The notes: generated by a model not told the origin, from the sequence alone. A stretch of 64,000 bases of DNA from an uncultured Tenacibaculum sp. (GCF_947504135.1 NZ_CANNGG010000001.1:650020-714019); one strand, 5' to 3'. Positions 8,897 to 17,747 are shown, numbered from the stretch's first letter. Program-made: numbers and translations.

Positions 8897-9399
8897 GTCA
8901 GCTTTTTCCTAAATATAAAACTTCCTAAAAAATACAAGAGTAACGTAAAAACACTAGAAAATAGTGTGTTGATAAGCACGTTAGTGAAATTGTAAAAGCT
9001 AAAGTTAGTTAAACTAAACAAGATAAAATGATGAATAAGTGTTAAAATAGCAGTGTAGTTAAACACCTTATCAAAAGATTCGTGTCTTAAGTTAAAAAGT
9101 TGATAGTCTGTAGTAGTTTTTTTAAAGATGATTTTGAATAAAAATATTCTAATGTAAGCTATAAACAAAGTAGCAAAAGTATGTATACCTCCAGAGTCAG
9201 AAAATGCATCTACCGAAAGTCCTAATAAAAAAGCTGTAATTAGAATAGGAAAACGATTTTCTTTTATAGGATATAGAAAGATAAATACAATGTATATATA
9301 AGGGTTTACATATCCTAAAAATAAAATATTGTTAAGAACAAGTACTTGTAGTAACAAGAGAAAAACAAATAAAAGTATTAAGTAAATAGTTCTATTCAT
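8893..9399 (-). CDS. mreD: Rod shape-determining protein MreD
   Basis: 168-residue inner-membrane protein with five or six hydrophobic segments and little else, as usual for MreD. FIFLYPIKENRFPILITAFLLG and GLSVDAFSDSGGIHTFATL match the family, which links the MreBC scaffold to the PBP2-RodA synthase. Its place between mreC (8-bp overlap) and mrdA (4-bp overlap) is the main support, as MreD sequences are poorly conserved. Confidence 0.9.
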   Translation of the reverse strand: MNRTIYLILLFVFLLLLQVLVLNNILFLGYVNPYIYIVFIFLYPIKENRFPILITAFLLGLSVDAFSDSGGIHTFATLFIAYIRIFLFKIIFKKTTTDYQLFNLRHESFDKVFNYTAILTLIHHFILFSLTNFSFYNFTNVLINTLFSSVFTLLLYFLGSFIFRKKLT

Positions 9400-10219
9400 T
9401 ATTGTTTTCTAAATTTTTAATTTCTTCTTTATGAAGATTTGTTACAACATAAATGTACCCTAAGTTAGACATGTCGTTAAAAAGTTTAATGTCAATACTG
9501 TTAACGGCAGATAATTCTTTAGGAGTTTTTATGATAGTGCCAATAGGGATTCCTTCAGGGAAAATAGTAGATCTACCTCCTGTAATAATTGTGTCACCTA
9601 CTTGAAATACTGCTTGACGAGGAATATCAGTTAACTGAACAATATTATAATCTTCACCATTCCAAACTAATGTTCCGTAATGATGATTGTTTTTAAACTT
9701 AGCATTAATGTTACTTTTAGAGTTTAAAATAGATTGTACTCTAGCAAAATTATTAGATACATTATCAGTAATTCCAATAATACCTTTACTGTTAATTACA
9801 GCCATTTCTTTTGCAACGTTGTCGTTTTTTCCTCTGTTAATTGTTATAAAATTATCCGTTTTACTATAGGAGTTCTTGATGATTTTTCCAGAAGTGTAAA
9901 TGTAATCAGGATTCAATTTAACTGTGTCAATAGCCTGATGACTCGAAATACTGTCAAAATAACTGTTAAGTCTTTCTAATTTATTTTTTAGAGATAGGTT
10001 TTCTTCAACTAAAACTGAATTTTTCTCTTTTAGGCTAAGGTAATCCGATAAATTAGATGATTTTTGATATAATCCACCAGTAATAAAATTAGTAGAACTA
10101 ATAAATTTACTTTTATGAAAAGAGTGGTTGTTAATGATTAATGCAACAGCTATAATTTCTAGAAATAGAAAAAATAAGAAGAACTTATACTTCTGAAAGA
10201 AATAAATAAGCTGTTGCAT
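9392..10219 (-). CDS. mreC: Rod shape-determining protein MreC
   Basis: 275 residues: one N-terminal membrane helix (about 12-30), a coiled-coil stretch (about 62-90, SLKEKNSVLVEENLSLKNKLERLN) and the periplasmic double beta-barrel region with ITINRGKNDNVAKEMAVIN, GIIGITDNVSNNFARVQSIL and IITGGRSTIFPEGIPIGTI. MreC binds PBP2 in the periplasm and activates the elongasome. It begins 16 bp after mreB and overlaps mreD by 8 bp. Confidence 0.93.
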   Translation of the reverse strand: MQQLIYFFQKYKFFLFFLFLEIIAVALIINNHSFHKSKFISSTNFITGGLYQKSSNLSDYLSLKEKNSVLVEENLSLKNKLERLNSYFDSISSHQAIDTVKLNPDYIYTSGKIIKNSYSKTDNFITINRGKNDNVAKEMAVINSKGIIGITDNVSNNFARVQSILNSKSNINAKFKNNHHYGTLVWNGEDYNIVQLTDIPRQAVFQVGDTIITGGRSTIFPEGIPIGTIIKTPKELSAVNSIDIKLFNDMSNLGYIYVVTNLHKEEIKNLENNNE

Positions 10220-10235
10220 AAATAATCATTCAATT

Positions 10236-11264
10236 TTATTTGATTAATACTGTTTTGTATTTCTCTAGGTTTTTTAACGCAATACCAGTACCACGTACAA
10301 CCGCACGTAACGGATCCTCTGCAACGTATACAGGTAAATCTGTTTTTCTAGACAAACGCTTGTCTAAACCTCTTAGCATAGAACCTCCACCAGCAAGATA
10401 AATACCAGTGTTATAAATATCGGCAGCTAATTCAGGCGGAGTTTTAGACAATGTTTCCATTACAGCATCTTCGATACGTAGAATAGACTTGTCTAAAGCT
10501 TTAGCAATCTCACGGTATGAAACTTGTACTTGCTTAGGTTTTCCACTTAATAAGTCACGACCTTGCACCATCATATCTTCAGGTGGATTGTCTAAATCTT
10601 CAGTAGCAGAGCCTATTTGTAGTTTTATTTTTTCAGCGGTAGTTTCTCCAACATATAAGTTGTGTTGGGTACGCATGTAGTACATAATGTCGCTAGTGAA
10701 TAAATCTCCAGCTACTTTTACTGATTGATCACATACAATGCCAGCCAATGCTATAACAGCAATTTCTGTAGTACCACCACCTATATCAATAATCATGTTT
10801 CCTTTAGGTTCCATTATGTCTACACCAACACCAATAGCAGCAGCCATAGGTTCAAAGATTAAATAGATTTCTTTGGCGTTCATGTGACGACCAGAATCGA
10901 TTACCGCTCGTTTTTCTACTTCAGTAATTCCTGAAGGAATACAAATCACCATACGTAATGATGGTGGAAAAAGCCTCTTTTTGATAGCAGGAATTTGTTT
11001 TACAAATTCCTTAATCATTTCTTCAGAAGCTTGAAAATCTGCTATGACACCGTCTTTTAACGGACGGATGGTTTTGATATTTTCATGGGTTTTTCCTTGC
11101 ATTCTACTTGCTTCATGACCCGTTGCAATAATTTTACCAGTTAGCCTATTACGAGCAACAATAGAAGGGTTATCTATAACAACCTTACCATTGTGAATTA
11201 TAAGTGTATTGGCAGTACCTAAATCTACTGCAATATCTTCTGTCATGAAATCGAAAAAACCCAT
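10236..11264 (-). CDS. mreB: Rod shape-determining actin homologue MreB
   Basis: Cytoskeletal ATPase that forms membrane-bound filaments guiding sidewall synthesis. The 342 residues carry the standard motifs: phosphate-1 loop DLGTANTLI, DIGGGTTEIAVIAL (phosphate 2) and the adenosine motif YLAGGGSMLRG. MGFFDFMTEDIAVDLGTANT is the expected N-terminus. The gene is 81 bp downstream of purH and leads the mreBCD-mrdA-rodA run. A shared order with purH is usual in Bacteroidota as far as I know. Whether mreB has its own promoter in the 81-bp gap is not clear. Confidence 0.97.
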   Translation of the reverse strand: MGFFDFMTEDIAVDLGTANTLIIHNGKVVIDNPSIVARNRLTGKIIATGHEASRMQGKTHENIKTIRPLKDGVIADFQASEEMIKEFVKQIPAIKKRLFPPSLRMVICIPSGITEVEKRAVIDSGRHMNAKEIYLIFEPMAAAIGVGVDIMEPKGNMIIDIGGGTTEIAVIALAGIVCDQSVKVAGDLFTSDIMYYMRTQHNLYVGETTAEKIKLQIGSATEDLDNPPEDMMVQGRDLLSGKPKQVQVSYREIAKALDKSILRIEDAVMETLSKTPPELAADIYNTGIYLAGGGSMLRGLDKRLSRKTDLPVYVAEDPLRAVVRGTGIALKNLEKYKTVLIK

Positions 11265-11345
11265 AAAGATTTCGTTATTTATATTTATTTTAATGTATTC
11301 TCACAAATCTAATAAAAATCTGTGGGTAATTTACATTGAATATGC

Positions 11346-12872
11346 TTAATGTTTAAAATGTCTAGTTCCAGTAAAAACCATTGCTACACCGTTGTCGTTA
11401 CAATAATCGATACTTAACTGATCTTTGATAGAACCTCCTGGTTGAATTACACTTTTTATTCCTGCTTTATCTGCTATTTCTACACAGTCTGGGAATGGGA
11501 AAAATGCATCACTAGCCATAACAGCTCCGTTTAAATCGAAGTTAAAACTTGTTGCCTTTTCAATGGCTTGTCTTAAAGCATCAACTCTACTTGTTTGACC
11601 AGTACCTCCAGCTAATAATTGCTTATCTTTTACTAAGATAATTGTGTTAGATTTTGTGTTTTTACATAACTTAGATGCAAATAACAAGTCCTCTAACTCA
11701 CTTTCTGATGGTTTATTGTTGGTAGGGTACGATAAATCTTCTAATTTATCGGTAATGTAGTCTTTATCTTGAACTAACACCCCGTTTAAAGCAGTTCTAA
11801 CTGTTTGTTTTGGCAATGCTATTTCTTTTTGAACTAAGATTACTCTGTTCTTTTTACCTTTTAAAATTTCTAAAGCATCAGCATCGTAAGCAGGTGCGAT
11901 AACAACCTCACAGAATAATTTGTGAATTTCATCTGCAGTAGCTTTGTCAATTTTTGTGTTTGCAATTAAGATTCCTCCAAATGCAGAAACAGGGTCACCT
12001 GCTAAGGCATCAACATAAGCTTGGTGAATTGTTTTACGCTGTGCAAAACCACAAGCATTGTTGTGTTTTAAAATAGCAAATGTAGGATCTTCGCCTTTGA
12101 ATTCTTCAATCAAGTTTACAGCAGCATCAACATCTAATAAGTTGTTATAGCTTAATTCTTTTCCGTGTAACTTATCAAACATCGCGTCTAAATCGCCAAA
12201 GAAAAATCCTTTTTGATGCGGATTTTCTCCATAGCGCAACACTTTTGAAGTTGTTTCGCTAGCTTTATAAACAATTTCGTCTTCGTTAAAATAGTTGAAG
12301 ATAGCGGTATCGTAGTGCGAAGAAATATTAAAGGCTTTTGCAGCAAACTTTTTTCTGTCGCTTAACGTTGTATTTCCGTTATTTTCAGAAATAATGTTTA
12401 AAAACTCTCCGTATTGTTCCATTGAAGAAACAATTACAGTGTCTTTAAAGTTTTTAGCAGCTGCACGGATTAATGAAATTCCTCCGATATCAATTTTTTC
12501 AATAATATCTTGTTCAGGAGCACCAGAAGCTACTGTTTTTTCAAAAGGATATAAATCTACAATCACTAAATCTAACTGCGGAATGTTGTATTCTTCCATT
12601 TCAGAAACATCACCGTCATGGTCTTGTCTGTTTAAAATACCACCAAAAACTTTTGGGTGTAATGTTTTAACACGACCTCCTAAAATTGAAGGGTACGAAG
12701 TAACGTCTTCTACAGGTACAACATCAACCCCTAAGTCGTTGATGAATTTCTCTGTACCACCAGTAGAGTAGATAGTAACACCTAGTTCGTTAAGTTTTTT
12801 TACGATAAGCTCTAAACCGTCTTTATGAAAAACGGAAATTAATGCTGATTTAATAGTTTTTGTATTGTCCAT
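11346..12872 (-). CDS. purH: Bifunctional AICAR transformylase / IMP cyclohydrolase
   Basis: Carries out the last two steps of de novo purine synthesis in the cytoplasm. Residues about 1-145 form the MGS-like IMP cyclohydrolase domain (STGGTEKFINDLGVDV, GGRVKTLHPKVFGGIL), and about 150-508 form the AICAR transformylase domain with the catalytic KHNNACG and the 3' motif FFPFPDCVEIADKAGI. The C-terminus TGTRHFKH is typical, and the 508-residue length is normal. A good promoter lies just upstream. The mre genes follow on the same strand. Confidence 0.97.
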   Translation of the reverse strand: MDNTKTIKSALISVFHKDGLELIVKKLNELGVTIYSTGGTEKFINDLGVDVVPVEDVTSYPSILGGRVKTLHPKVFGGILNRQDHDGDVSEMEEYNIPQLDLVIVDLYPFEKTVASGAPEQDIIEKIDIGGISLIRAAAKNFKDTVIVSSMEQYGEFLNIISENNGNTTLSDRKKFAAKAFNISSHYDTAIFNYFNEDEIVYKASETTSKVLRYGENPHQKGFFFGDLDAMFDKLHGKELSYNNLLDVDAAVNLIEEFKGEDPTFAILKHNNACGFAQRKTIHQAYVDALAGDPVSAFGGILIANTKIDKATADEIHKLFCEVVIAPAYDADALEILKGKKNRVILVQKEIALPKQTVRTALNGVLVQDKDYITDKLEDLSYPTNNKPSESELEDLLFASKLCKNTKSNTIILVKDKQLLAGGTGQTSRVDALRQAIEKATSFNFDLNGAVMASDAFFPFPDCVEIADKAGIKSVIQPGGSIKDQLSIDYCNDNGVAMVFTGTRHFKH

Positions 12873-12894
12873 TATTGTTGTGTTGTTAAGCTTG

Positions 12895-12925
12895 CAAAGC
12901 TAGTAAAACCCTAGGGCTTACACAA
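12895..12925 (-). promoter_or_regulatory. Promoter of purH
   Basis: On the minus strand TTG (12923-12925), 20 bp, TAGCTTTG (12895-12902), ending 22 bp before the start codon. The spacer contains the palindrome CCCTAGGG (12910-12917), which could be a regulator site, although this is only a guess. Confidence 0.65.
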
Positions 12926-12948
12926 TAAAATTTTAAGTTTTGAAAAGT

Positions 12949-12983
12949 AAAAAACGCCACCAAAATTATTTTTTCTGGTGGCG
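12949..12983 (-). terminator. Terminator after the 41-residue peptide gene
   Basis: On the minus strand CGCCACCA and TGGTGGCG (12976-12983 with 12955-12962) form an 8-bp stem with a 13-nt loop, followed by a T6 tract (12949-12954). It faces the leftward small gene at 13016-13141 and keeps it apart from purH. Confidence 0.8.
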
Positions 12984-13015
12984 CTTTCATACAACAAATA
13001 TGAAAAAAGAAAATA

Positions 13016-13141
13016 TTACTCTGCAGTTTCTAAAAAGTTACGAAACCAAGTAGTAAATTTTTCTAGTAAAGATTGTTGAGATGCTGAACGAGCATTAGCA
13101 TTACCTAACGCTGCATAAGAAGGATGTTCTCTATTGCTCAT
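13016..13141 (-). CDS. 41-residue hypothetical protein
   Basis: Reading ATG 13141 to TAA 13016 gives a 41-residue peptide beginning MSNREHPSYAALGNANARSA and ending FTTWFRNFLETAE. The second half (SLLEKFTTWFRNFLET) would make a short amphipathic helix. A terminator hairpin lies 33 bp past the stop in the same direction, which suggests that this is a real transcription unit and not a chance frame. No family is recognised. Possible roles such as a small regulatory or membrane-surface peptide are guesses. Confidence 0.6.
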   Translation of the reverse strand: MSNREHPSYAALGNANARSASQQSLLEKFTTWFRNFLETAE

Positions 13142-13227
13142 AATTAAGGGGATTAAATGGGGTTTACTATAATAACGTATCAAATAAAATAAAAAAAATA
13201 CTAATAATCAAATGATTATCTAAAAAA

Positions 13228-13680
13228 TTAGATAAAACTTGCTACTTTACTACATACATACTCTAATAAAACCTCGTCTTCTGGGGTAAATGGGTTAATA
13301 GTATGAGAATCAATATCTATTTGACCAATGTTTTCTCCGTTTACAAAAATTGGAATTACAATTTCTGATTTCACCTTCCATCCGCAAGAGATATAGTTGT
13401 CTTGTTCGCTAACATTTTGAACTACAAAATTTTCATTGCTAACAGCAACTTGACCACAAATTCCTTTTCCGAAAGGGATAATTGTATGATCTGTTGGCTC
13501 TCCATTAAATTGTGCTAGCTTTAGTTCTTCTTTATCTCCGTTTCTAAAGTAAAAACCAACCCAATCGTAGTAAGCAATTTCCGAAGCTAAATAATCGCAG
13601 ATTTGTTGTAGTTTTTCTTCTTTTGAAGAAGTATTATTAACTATTGTGTCAATATTATTTTTTAATTCTTGTAAATTCAT
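13228..13680 (-). CDS. GAF-domain protein, probable free methionine-(R)-sulfoxide reductase
   Basis: 150 residues forming a single GAF domain. It matches the fRMsr (YebR/MsrC) group, which reduces free Met-R-SO with catalytic cysteines in a GAF fold: FGKGICGQVA supplies C75, YISCGWKVKSEIVIP supplies C99 (the position of the catalytic Cys in the E. coli enzyme) and GQIDIDSHTINPFTPEDE is the conserved end. The third cysteine found in the E. coli enzyme is absent, so resolution of the disulfide may differ. It would act in the cytoplasm in oxidative-damage repair. It stands alone and leftward, divergent from the metal locus at 13.8 kb. Confidence 0.85.
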   Translation of the reverse strand: MNLQELKNNIDTIVNNTSSKEEKLQQICDYLASEIAYYDWVGFYFRNGDKEELKLAQFNGEPTDHTIIPFGKGICGQVAVSNENFVVQNVSEQDNYISCGWKVKSEIVIPIFVNGENIGQIDIDSHTINPFTPEDEVLLEYVCSKVASFI

Positions 13681-13774
13681 TGTTTGTGTTTCTTATCTTG
13701 TTCGTAAAGAGAGTTTAAAGCTTACAAAAATAGTTGTATGAATTGTGATAAAAAATAGATATTTTTAAATTTTG

Positions 13775-13782
13775 TACCTTTG
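13775..13782 (+). promoter_or_regulatory. -7 element very close to the start of the HYC_CC_PP gene
   Basis: TACCTTTG fits the Bacteroidota -7 consensus and ends only 6 bp before ATG 13789, so the mRNA may be leaderless or nearly so. No good -33 element is seen at the usual distance. Confidence 0.5.
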
Positions 13783-13788
13783 CTGAGC

Positions 13789-14199
13789 ATGAATAAATAT
13801 ATTTCTAAAATAGCAGCAATATTCTTAGCACTAGTTGTATTACTATCTACATTCTCTTTTAATGTAGAAAAGCATTTTTGTGGTGATTTTTTAGTAGCAA
13901 TTTCTTATGTAGGAAATGTAGCTAGTTGTGATGATGTAGAAGAGGACGGCTGCGAGAGTAAAACAATAGAACCATCGTGTTGTAAAGACGATGTAGAGCT
14001 TATAAAAGGGCAAACTCAAATTCAAAAATCGTCTGTAGAAAAAATAACCTTTATAAAGGTTGCTACAGCGGTGACTTCATATGTTTTTAACAGTCTGTTA
14101 TTTCAAGACTTAGAAAAACAAATTATTCCACATAAACAGTATGTACCACCTAAGTTATTTTTTGACAGACAGGTGCTTCACGAAGTCTTTATCATATGA
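13789..14199 (+). CDS. HYC_CC_PP family small exported protein
   Basis: 136 residues starting at ATG 13789 (MNKYISKIAAIFLALVVL). A hydrophobic N-terminus acts as signal or anchor. The protein carries the three marks that name the family: HFC (29-31), CC (64-65, in PSCCKDD) and PP (120-121, in YVPPKLF), plus extra cysteines at about 47 and 55. The Cys/His pattern suggests metal binding or redox work in the envelope. It is followed 57 bp later by a TonB-dependent receptor and a heavy-metal-associated protein, so a role in copper or other metal handling is likely but inferred. In-frame upstream TTG codons (13780) are less likely starts. Confidence 0.8.
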   Translation: MNKYISKIAAIFLALVVLLSTFSFNVEKHFCGDFLVAISYVGNVASCDDVEEDGCESKTIEPSCCKDDVELIKGQTQIQKSSVEKITFIKVATAVTSYVFNSLLFQDLEKQIIPHKQYVPPKLFFDRQVLHEVFII

Positions 14200-14202
14200 T
14201 TT

Positions 14203-14231
14203 ACAATTCTTACTAAAAAAATAAGAATTGT
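14203..14231 (+). other. Intercistronic hairpin before the TonB receptor gene
   Basis: ACAATTCTTA (14203-14212) and TAAGAATTGT (14222-14231) form a perfect 10-bp AT-rich stem with a 9-nt loop. There is no T tract, so it is a weak terminator at best. It may lower or stabilise expression between the genes. Confidence 0.5.
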
Positions 14232-14256
14232 ATAATATAGTATGATGAAATAAATA

Positions 14257-16482
14257 ATGAAAAAAAACTTCATAATCAGTATTTTTTTACTGATTTCTCT
14301 ATCACTTTTTGCTCAAAAAGAGTTAAAAGGAGTAATAAAAGATAATAATAATTTAGAAATATTTGGGGCGAATGTATATTGGTTAAACACAAATACAGGA
14401 ACAACCACCAATGAAACAGGAACTTTTAGTATTCCGTATAAAAAGGAGTATAAAAAATTAATTATAAGTTTTGTTGGTTATAAGACAGATACAATAAATG
14501 TTAGCAGTACAAAACCAATCAATCACTATTTAACAGAAAGTAATACGTTAAACGAGGTGGCTATTTCAGCCAAAAAAGGCTCAACACAAAGGTCGTATTT
14601 ACAAACACAAAACTTGGTAACTATTAATAGTGATGAGTTGTTAAAAGCCGCTTGTTGTAATCTGTCAGAAAGTTTTGAAACTAATCCGTCAATAGATGTT
14701 AATTTTTCTGATGCGTTAACAGGTACAAAACAAATTCAAATGTTAGGATTAACAAGTCCGTATTTGTTAATTACCCAAGAAAATATTCCGTCAATTAGAG
14801 GAGCAGCACAAGCATTCGGATTAACATTTACACCTGGGACTTGGGTTGAAAGTATTCAAATAACAAAAGGAGCAGGAAGTGTTGTAAATGGTTTCGAAAG
14901 TATTTCAGGTCAAATAAATACAGAGCTAGTAAAACCATCTACCAATCATAAGTTTTACCTTAATGCTTATGGAGCTTTGGGAGGTAGATTAGAGTTCAAT
15001 GCCCATTTCAATCAAAAAGTGAGCGAAAAGTGGCAAACAGGGTTGTATGTACATGGAAACTATAGAGGAGAAAAATTTGATAAAAACAAGGATAACTTTT
15101 TAGACAACCCATTAGCAGAACAAATTAATGTGATGAATCGTTGGCAATATACCGATGCCGAAAAAGGTTGGGTAAGTTTTATCAATTTTAGATATTTAGA
15201 CGATTCAAAACAAGTAGGAGAAGTTGGTTTTGACCCAGAAGTAGATAAAGGATCAAATACTGTTTGGGGAAGCGAAATTAAAACTAAACGTTTTGATACT
15301 TCTGTAAAAGTAGGTTATGTGTTTCCTGATATGCCATTTCAAAATATGGGCTTTCAAGCAGCATATAGTAACCACAAACAAGATTCGTATTTTGGATTGA
15401 GAGATTACAACATTCAGCATCAAAGCTTTTATAGCAGTTTTGTGTTTAGCTCTATTATTGGAGATACTCGTAATAAGTTTAAAACTGGTGCTAGCCTTAC
15501 GTATGACAATTACGAAGAGTTTGTTAGTGAGCTGCTGTCCCCTAATTTTAATAGAAAAGAGAATTCTGTAGGAGCTTTTTTTGAATATGCTTATGACAAT
15601 GCAGATAATCTTAGTGTTATAGCAGGCGTTCGATTAGACCATCATAACTTGTTAGGGACTTTTGTAACACCAAGATTGCACATGCGTTATGTTCCTTGGG
15701 AAAGAGGAGTATTAAGAGCTTCTGTAGGAAGAGGAAAACGAAGCGCGAATATTTTTGCAGAGAATCAACAATTTTTTGCTTCATCACGAGCAATTACTAT
15801 TGAAAGTTCAGGTGGAAATATTTATGGCTTAGACCCAGAAGAGGCTTGGAATTACGGAGTATCGTTTTTACAAGGATATAAACTATTTGGTAGAAAAGGA
15901 GATGTAACATTCGATTTTTATCAAACAAATTTTTCAAATCAGGTAGTAGTCGATTGGGAAAATCCACAAGAAATTTCTTTTTATAATTTAGAAGGAAAGA
16001 GTATCGCAAATAGTTTCCAGATAGAAATGAATCAAAATATAATCCCTTATTTTAATACTCGATTCTCTTATAAGTTTTATGATGTTTCTACTGATTATAA
16101 ATCAGGAAACTTAGCAAAAGCATTACAAGCTAAACATCGTTTTTTTGCCAATGTATCTTACGAAACTAAAACAGAAGAAAGCGATGCCAGTTGGAGGTTT
16201 GATGTAACCTATAACTGGATAGGAGAGCAACGACTCCCTAATACCAATAACCAGTTGCCAACATATTCAGATAGCTATAACTTATTAAATACGCAAATAA
16301 CAAAAGTGTTTTCAAAAAAGTTTGAAATGTATGCTGGAGCTGAAAATATTACAAACTATAAACAAAAAAATCCTATACTGGGAAGTGATAATCCATTTGG
16401 TGCAAATTTTGATACTACTATTGTATATGCACCAGTTTTTGGAAGTAACTTCTATGCAGGGTTACGATTTAAAATAGATTAA
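14257..16482 (+). CDS. TonB-dependent outer-membrane receptor, probably metal-related
   Basis: 741 residues: signal peptide (MKKNFIISIFLLISLSLFAQ), a carboxypeptidase-regulatory-like beta-sandwich (about 22-93, GVIKDNNNLEIFGANVYW), a plug domain (about 115-220) and a 22-strand barrel ending in FYAGLRFKID. The plug carries a striking double Cys (C133-C134, KAACCNLSESFETNPS), which I associate with a TonB-receptor subgroup found beside HMA-domain proteins. It would import a ligand, perhaps a copper chelate, across the outer membrane with energy from TonB. The neighbours on both sides are Cys-rich. The substrate is inferred only. Confidence 0.9.
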   Translation: MKKNFIISIFLLISLSLFAQKELKGVIKDNNNLEIFGANVYWLNTNTGTTTNETGTFSIPYKKEYKKLIISFVGYKTDTINVSSTKPINHYLTESNTLNEVAISAKKGSTQRSYLQTQNLVTINSDELLKAACCNLSESFETNPSIDVNFSDALTGTKQIQMLGLTSPYLLITQENIPSIRGAAQAFGLTFTPGTWVESIQITKGAGSVVNGFESISGQINTELVKPSTNHKFYLNAYGALGGRLEFNAHFNQKVSEKWQTGLYVHGNYRGEKFDKNKDNFLDNPLAEQINVMNRWQYTDAEKGWVSFINFRYLDDSKQVGEVGFDPEVDKGSNTVWGSEIKTKRFDTSVKVGYVFPDMPFQNMGFQAAYSNHKQDSYFGLRDYNIQHQSFYSSFVFSSIIGDTRNKFKTGASLTYDNYEEFVSELLSPNFNRKENSVGAFFEYAYDNADNLSVIAGVRLDHHNLLGTFVTPRLHMRYVPWERGVLRASVGRGKRSANIFAENQQFFASSRAITIESSGGNIYGLDPEEAWNYGVSFLQGYKLFGRKGDVTFDFYQTNFSNQVVVDWENPQEISFYNLEGKSIANSFQIEMNQNIIPYFNTRFSYKFYDVSTDYKSGNLAKALQAKHRFFANVSYETKTEESDASWRFDVTYNWIGEQRLPNTNNQLPTYSDSYNLLNTQITKVFSKKFEMYAGAENITNYKQKNPILGSDNPFGANFDTTIVYAPVFGSNFYAGLRFKID

Positions 16483-16508
16483 TTCAATAAATTAAAAATC
16501 AAGAACAC

Positions 16509-16874
16509 ATGAAAAATATATTTTTATTAGCAGCTGTTTTATTATTAAGCACATCAACATTTGCTCAGAAAAAGAATGCAAAAGTATCTTTTGAAGTAGA
16601 CGGTGTTTGTATGATGTGTAAGCAGCGTATAGAAAAAGCAGCGTTAAAAACCAAAGGAGTGAAATTTGCAAAATGGGATGTGAATACTCACGAGTTAAGT
16701 TTAATTATTGATGAACGCAAGACCAATACAGAAACAGTTAAAAAAACTATTGCAAGCATAGGACACGATACGAAAGAGTTTAAAGCGCCTAAAGAAGCAT
16801 ATGATAATTTACATGAGTGCTGTAAATATCGTGATGAAGAAGTGAGAGAGGATCATAAAAAACCAAAGAAGTAA
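16509..16874 (+). CDS. Exported heavy-metal-associated (HMA) domain protein
   Basis: 121 residues with a signal peptide (MKNIFLLAAVLLLSTSTFAQ) and a ferredoxin-like HMA domain whose metal site is C34 and C37 (DGVCMMCKQRIEKAAL). A second pair, C104-C105 (LHECCKYRDE), sits in the basic tail. HMA domains bind Cu(I) or similar soft metals, and export suggests a periplasmic metallochaperone. It begins 26 bp after the TonB receptor, so the two are co-transcribed, and a terminator shared with the convergent rluB gene closes the unit. Confidence 0.88.
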   Translation: MKNIFLLAAVLLLSTSTFAQKKNAKVSFEVDGVCMMCKQRIEKAALKTKGVKFAKWDVNTHELSLIIDERKTNTETVKKTIASIGHDTKEFKAPKEAYDNLHECCKYRDEEVREDHKKPKK

Positions 16875-16879
16875 TAAAA

Positions 16880-16905
16880 AAATCCCGAGTTAATACTCGG
16901 GATTT
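16880..16905. terminator. Bidirectional terminator between HMA gene and rluB-like gene
   Basis: AAATCCCGAGT, loop TAAT, ACTCGGGATTT: a perfect 11-bp stem with As before and Ts after, between convergent genes. The same stem sequence is used after fhs (58223-58257). Confidence 0.9.
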
Positions 16906-16910
16906 TTATG

Positions 16911-17747
16911 TTATAACATTTGTAAAGTGTTAATTTCTTGTTGTGTTAATTCACGCCATCTACCACGAGGTAAATTCTTTTTAGTTAAACCAGCAAAAAT
17001 AACACGATCTAATTTTTTTACATGATATCCATAATGTTCAAAAATTTTACGAACAATACGGTTTCTACCAGAGTGAATTTCAATACCTACCTCAGTTTTC
17101 TTTTCACCCTCTACGTAAGAAACGGCATCAATAAATACTTTTCTTCCCTCAATAATTACATCACCACGTAATTTTTCTAAATCAGCAATGGTTAATTTTT
17201 TATCTAAAGAAGCATGGTATAATTTACGAACGTTATGTTTAGGATGTGTTAGTTTTTTTGCTAATTCACCATCATTAGTAAATAATAATAAACCAGTAGT
17301 ATTTCTATCTAATCTTCCAACAGGGTAAATACGTTCTCTAGCGGCATTTCCTACTAATTCCATTACAGTTTTACGACCACGGTCATCTTCCATAGTAGTA
17401 ATGTAATTTTTAGGTTTGTTTAATAAAACGTAACGTTTCTGCTCCATAGAAATTAAAGTTCCATCAAAACGAACTTCATCAGTAGGCTGCACTTTGTAAC
17501 CCATTTCCGTAACTAATTTCCCGTTTACAGAAACACTTCCGTGTTCAATATACGTATCTGCTTCTCTACGAGAACAAATTCCTGAATTAGAGATAAATTT
17601 GTTCAAGCGAATTCCTGTATCCTCAGTTTTTTTCTGAGTAGGTTTATTACTTTTTGGTTTTCTGAAATCTTTTTTGAATTGATTTTTTCCTTGAGGATTG
17701 CTGTTACGTCCAGCTTGTCGTCCTCTCGACGAGTTTTTTGAATTCAT
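16911..17747 (-). CDS. Ribosomal large-subunit pseudouridine synthase, RsuA/RluB family
   Basis: 278 residues. A basic, low-complexity N-terminal extension (about 1-45, N/K/R/Q-rich) is followed by an S4 RNA-binding domain (RLNKFISNSGICSRREADTYI) and the RsuA-type catalytic domain with the active-site Asp in YPVGRLDRNTTGLLLFTND and the later motif HSGRNRIVRKIFEHYGYHVKKL. The length and S4 domain favour RluB (23S rRNA) over RsuA (16S rRNA), but the exact target uridine cannot be read from sequence. Monocistronic by position and convergent with the metal locus. Confidence 0.9.
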   Translation of the reverse strand: MNSKNSSRGRQAGRNSNPQGKNQFKKDFRKPKSNKPTQKKTEDTGIRLNKFISNSGICSRREADTYIEHGSVSVNGKLVTEMGYKVQPTDEVRFDGTLISMEQKRYVLLNKPKNYITTMEDDRGRKTVMELVGNAARERIYPVGRLDRNTTGLLLFTNDGELAKKLTHPKHNVRKLYHASLDKKLTIADLEKLRGDVIIEGRKVFIDAVSYVEGEKKTEVGIEIHSGRNRIVRKIFEHYGYHVKKLDRVIFAGLTKKNLPRGRWRELTQQEINTLQML

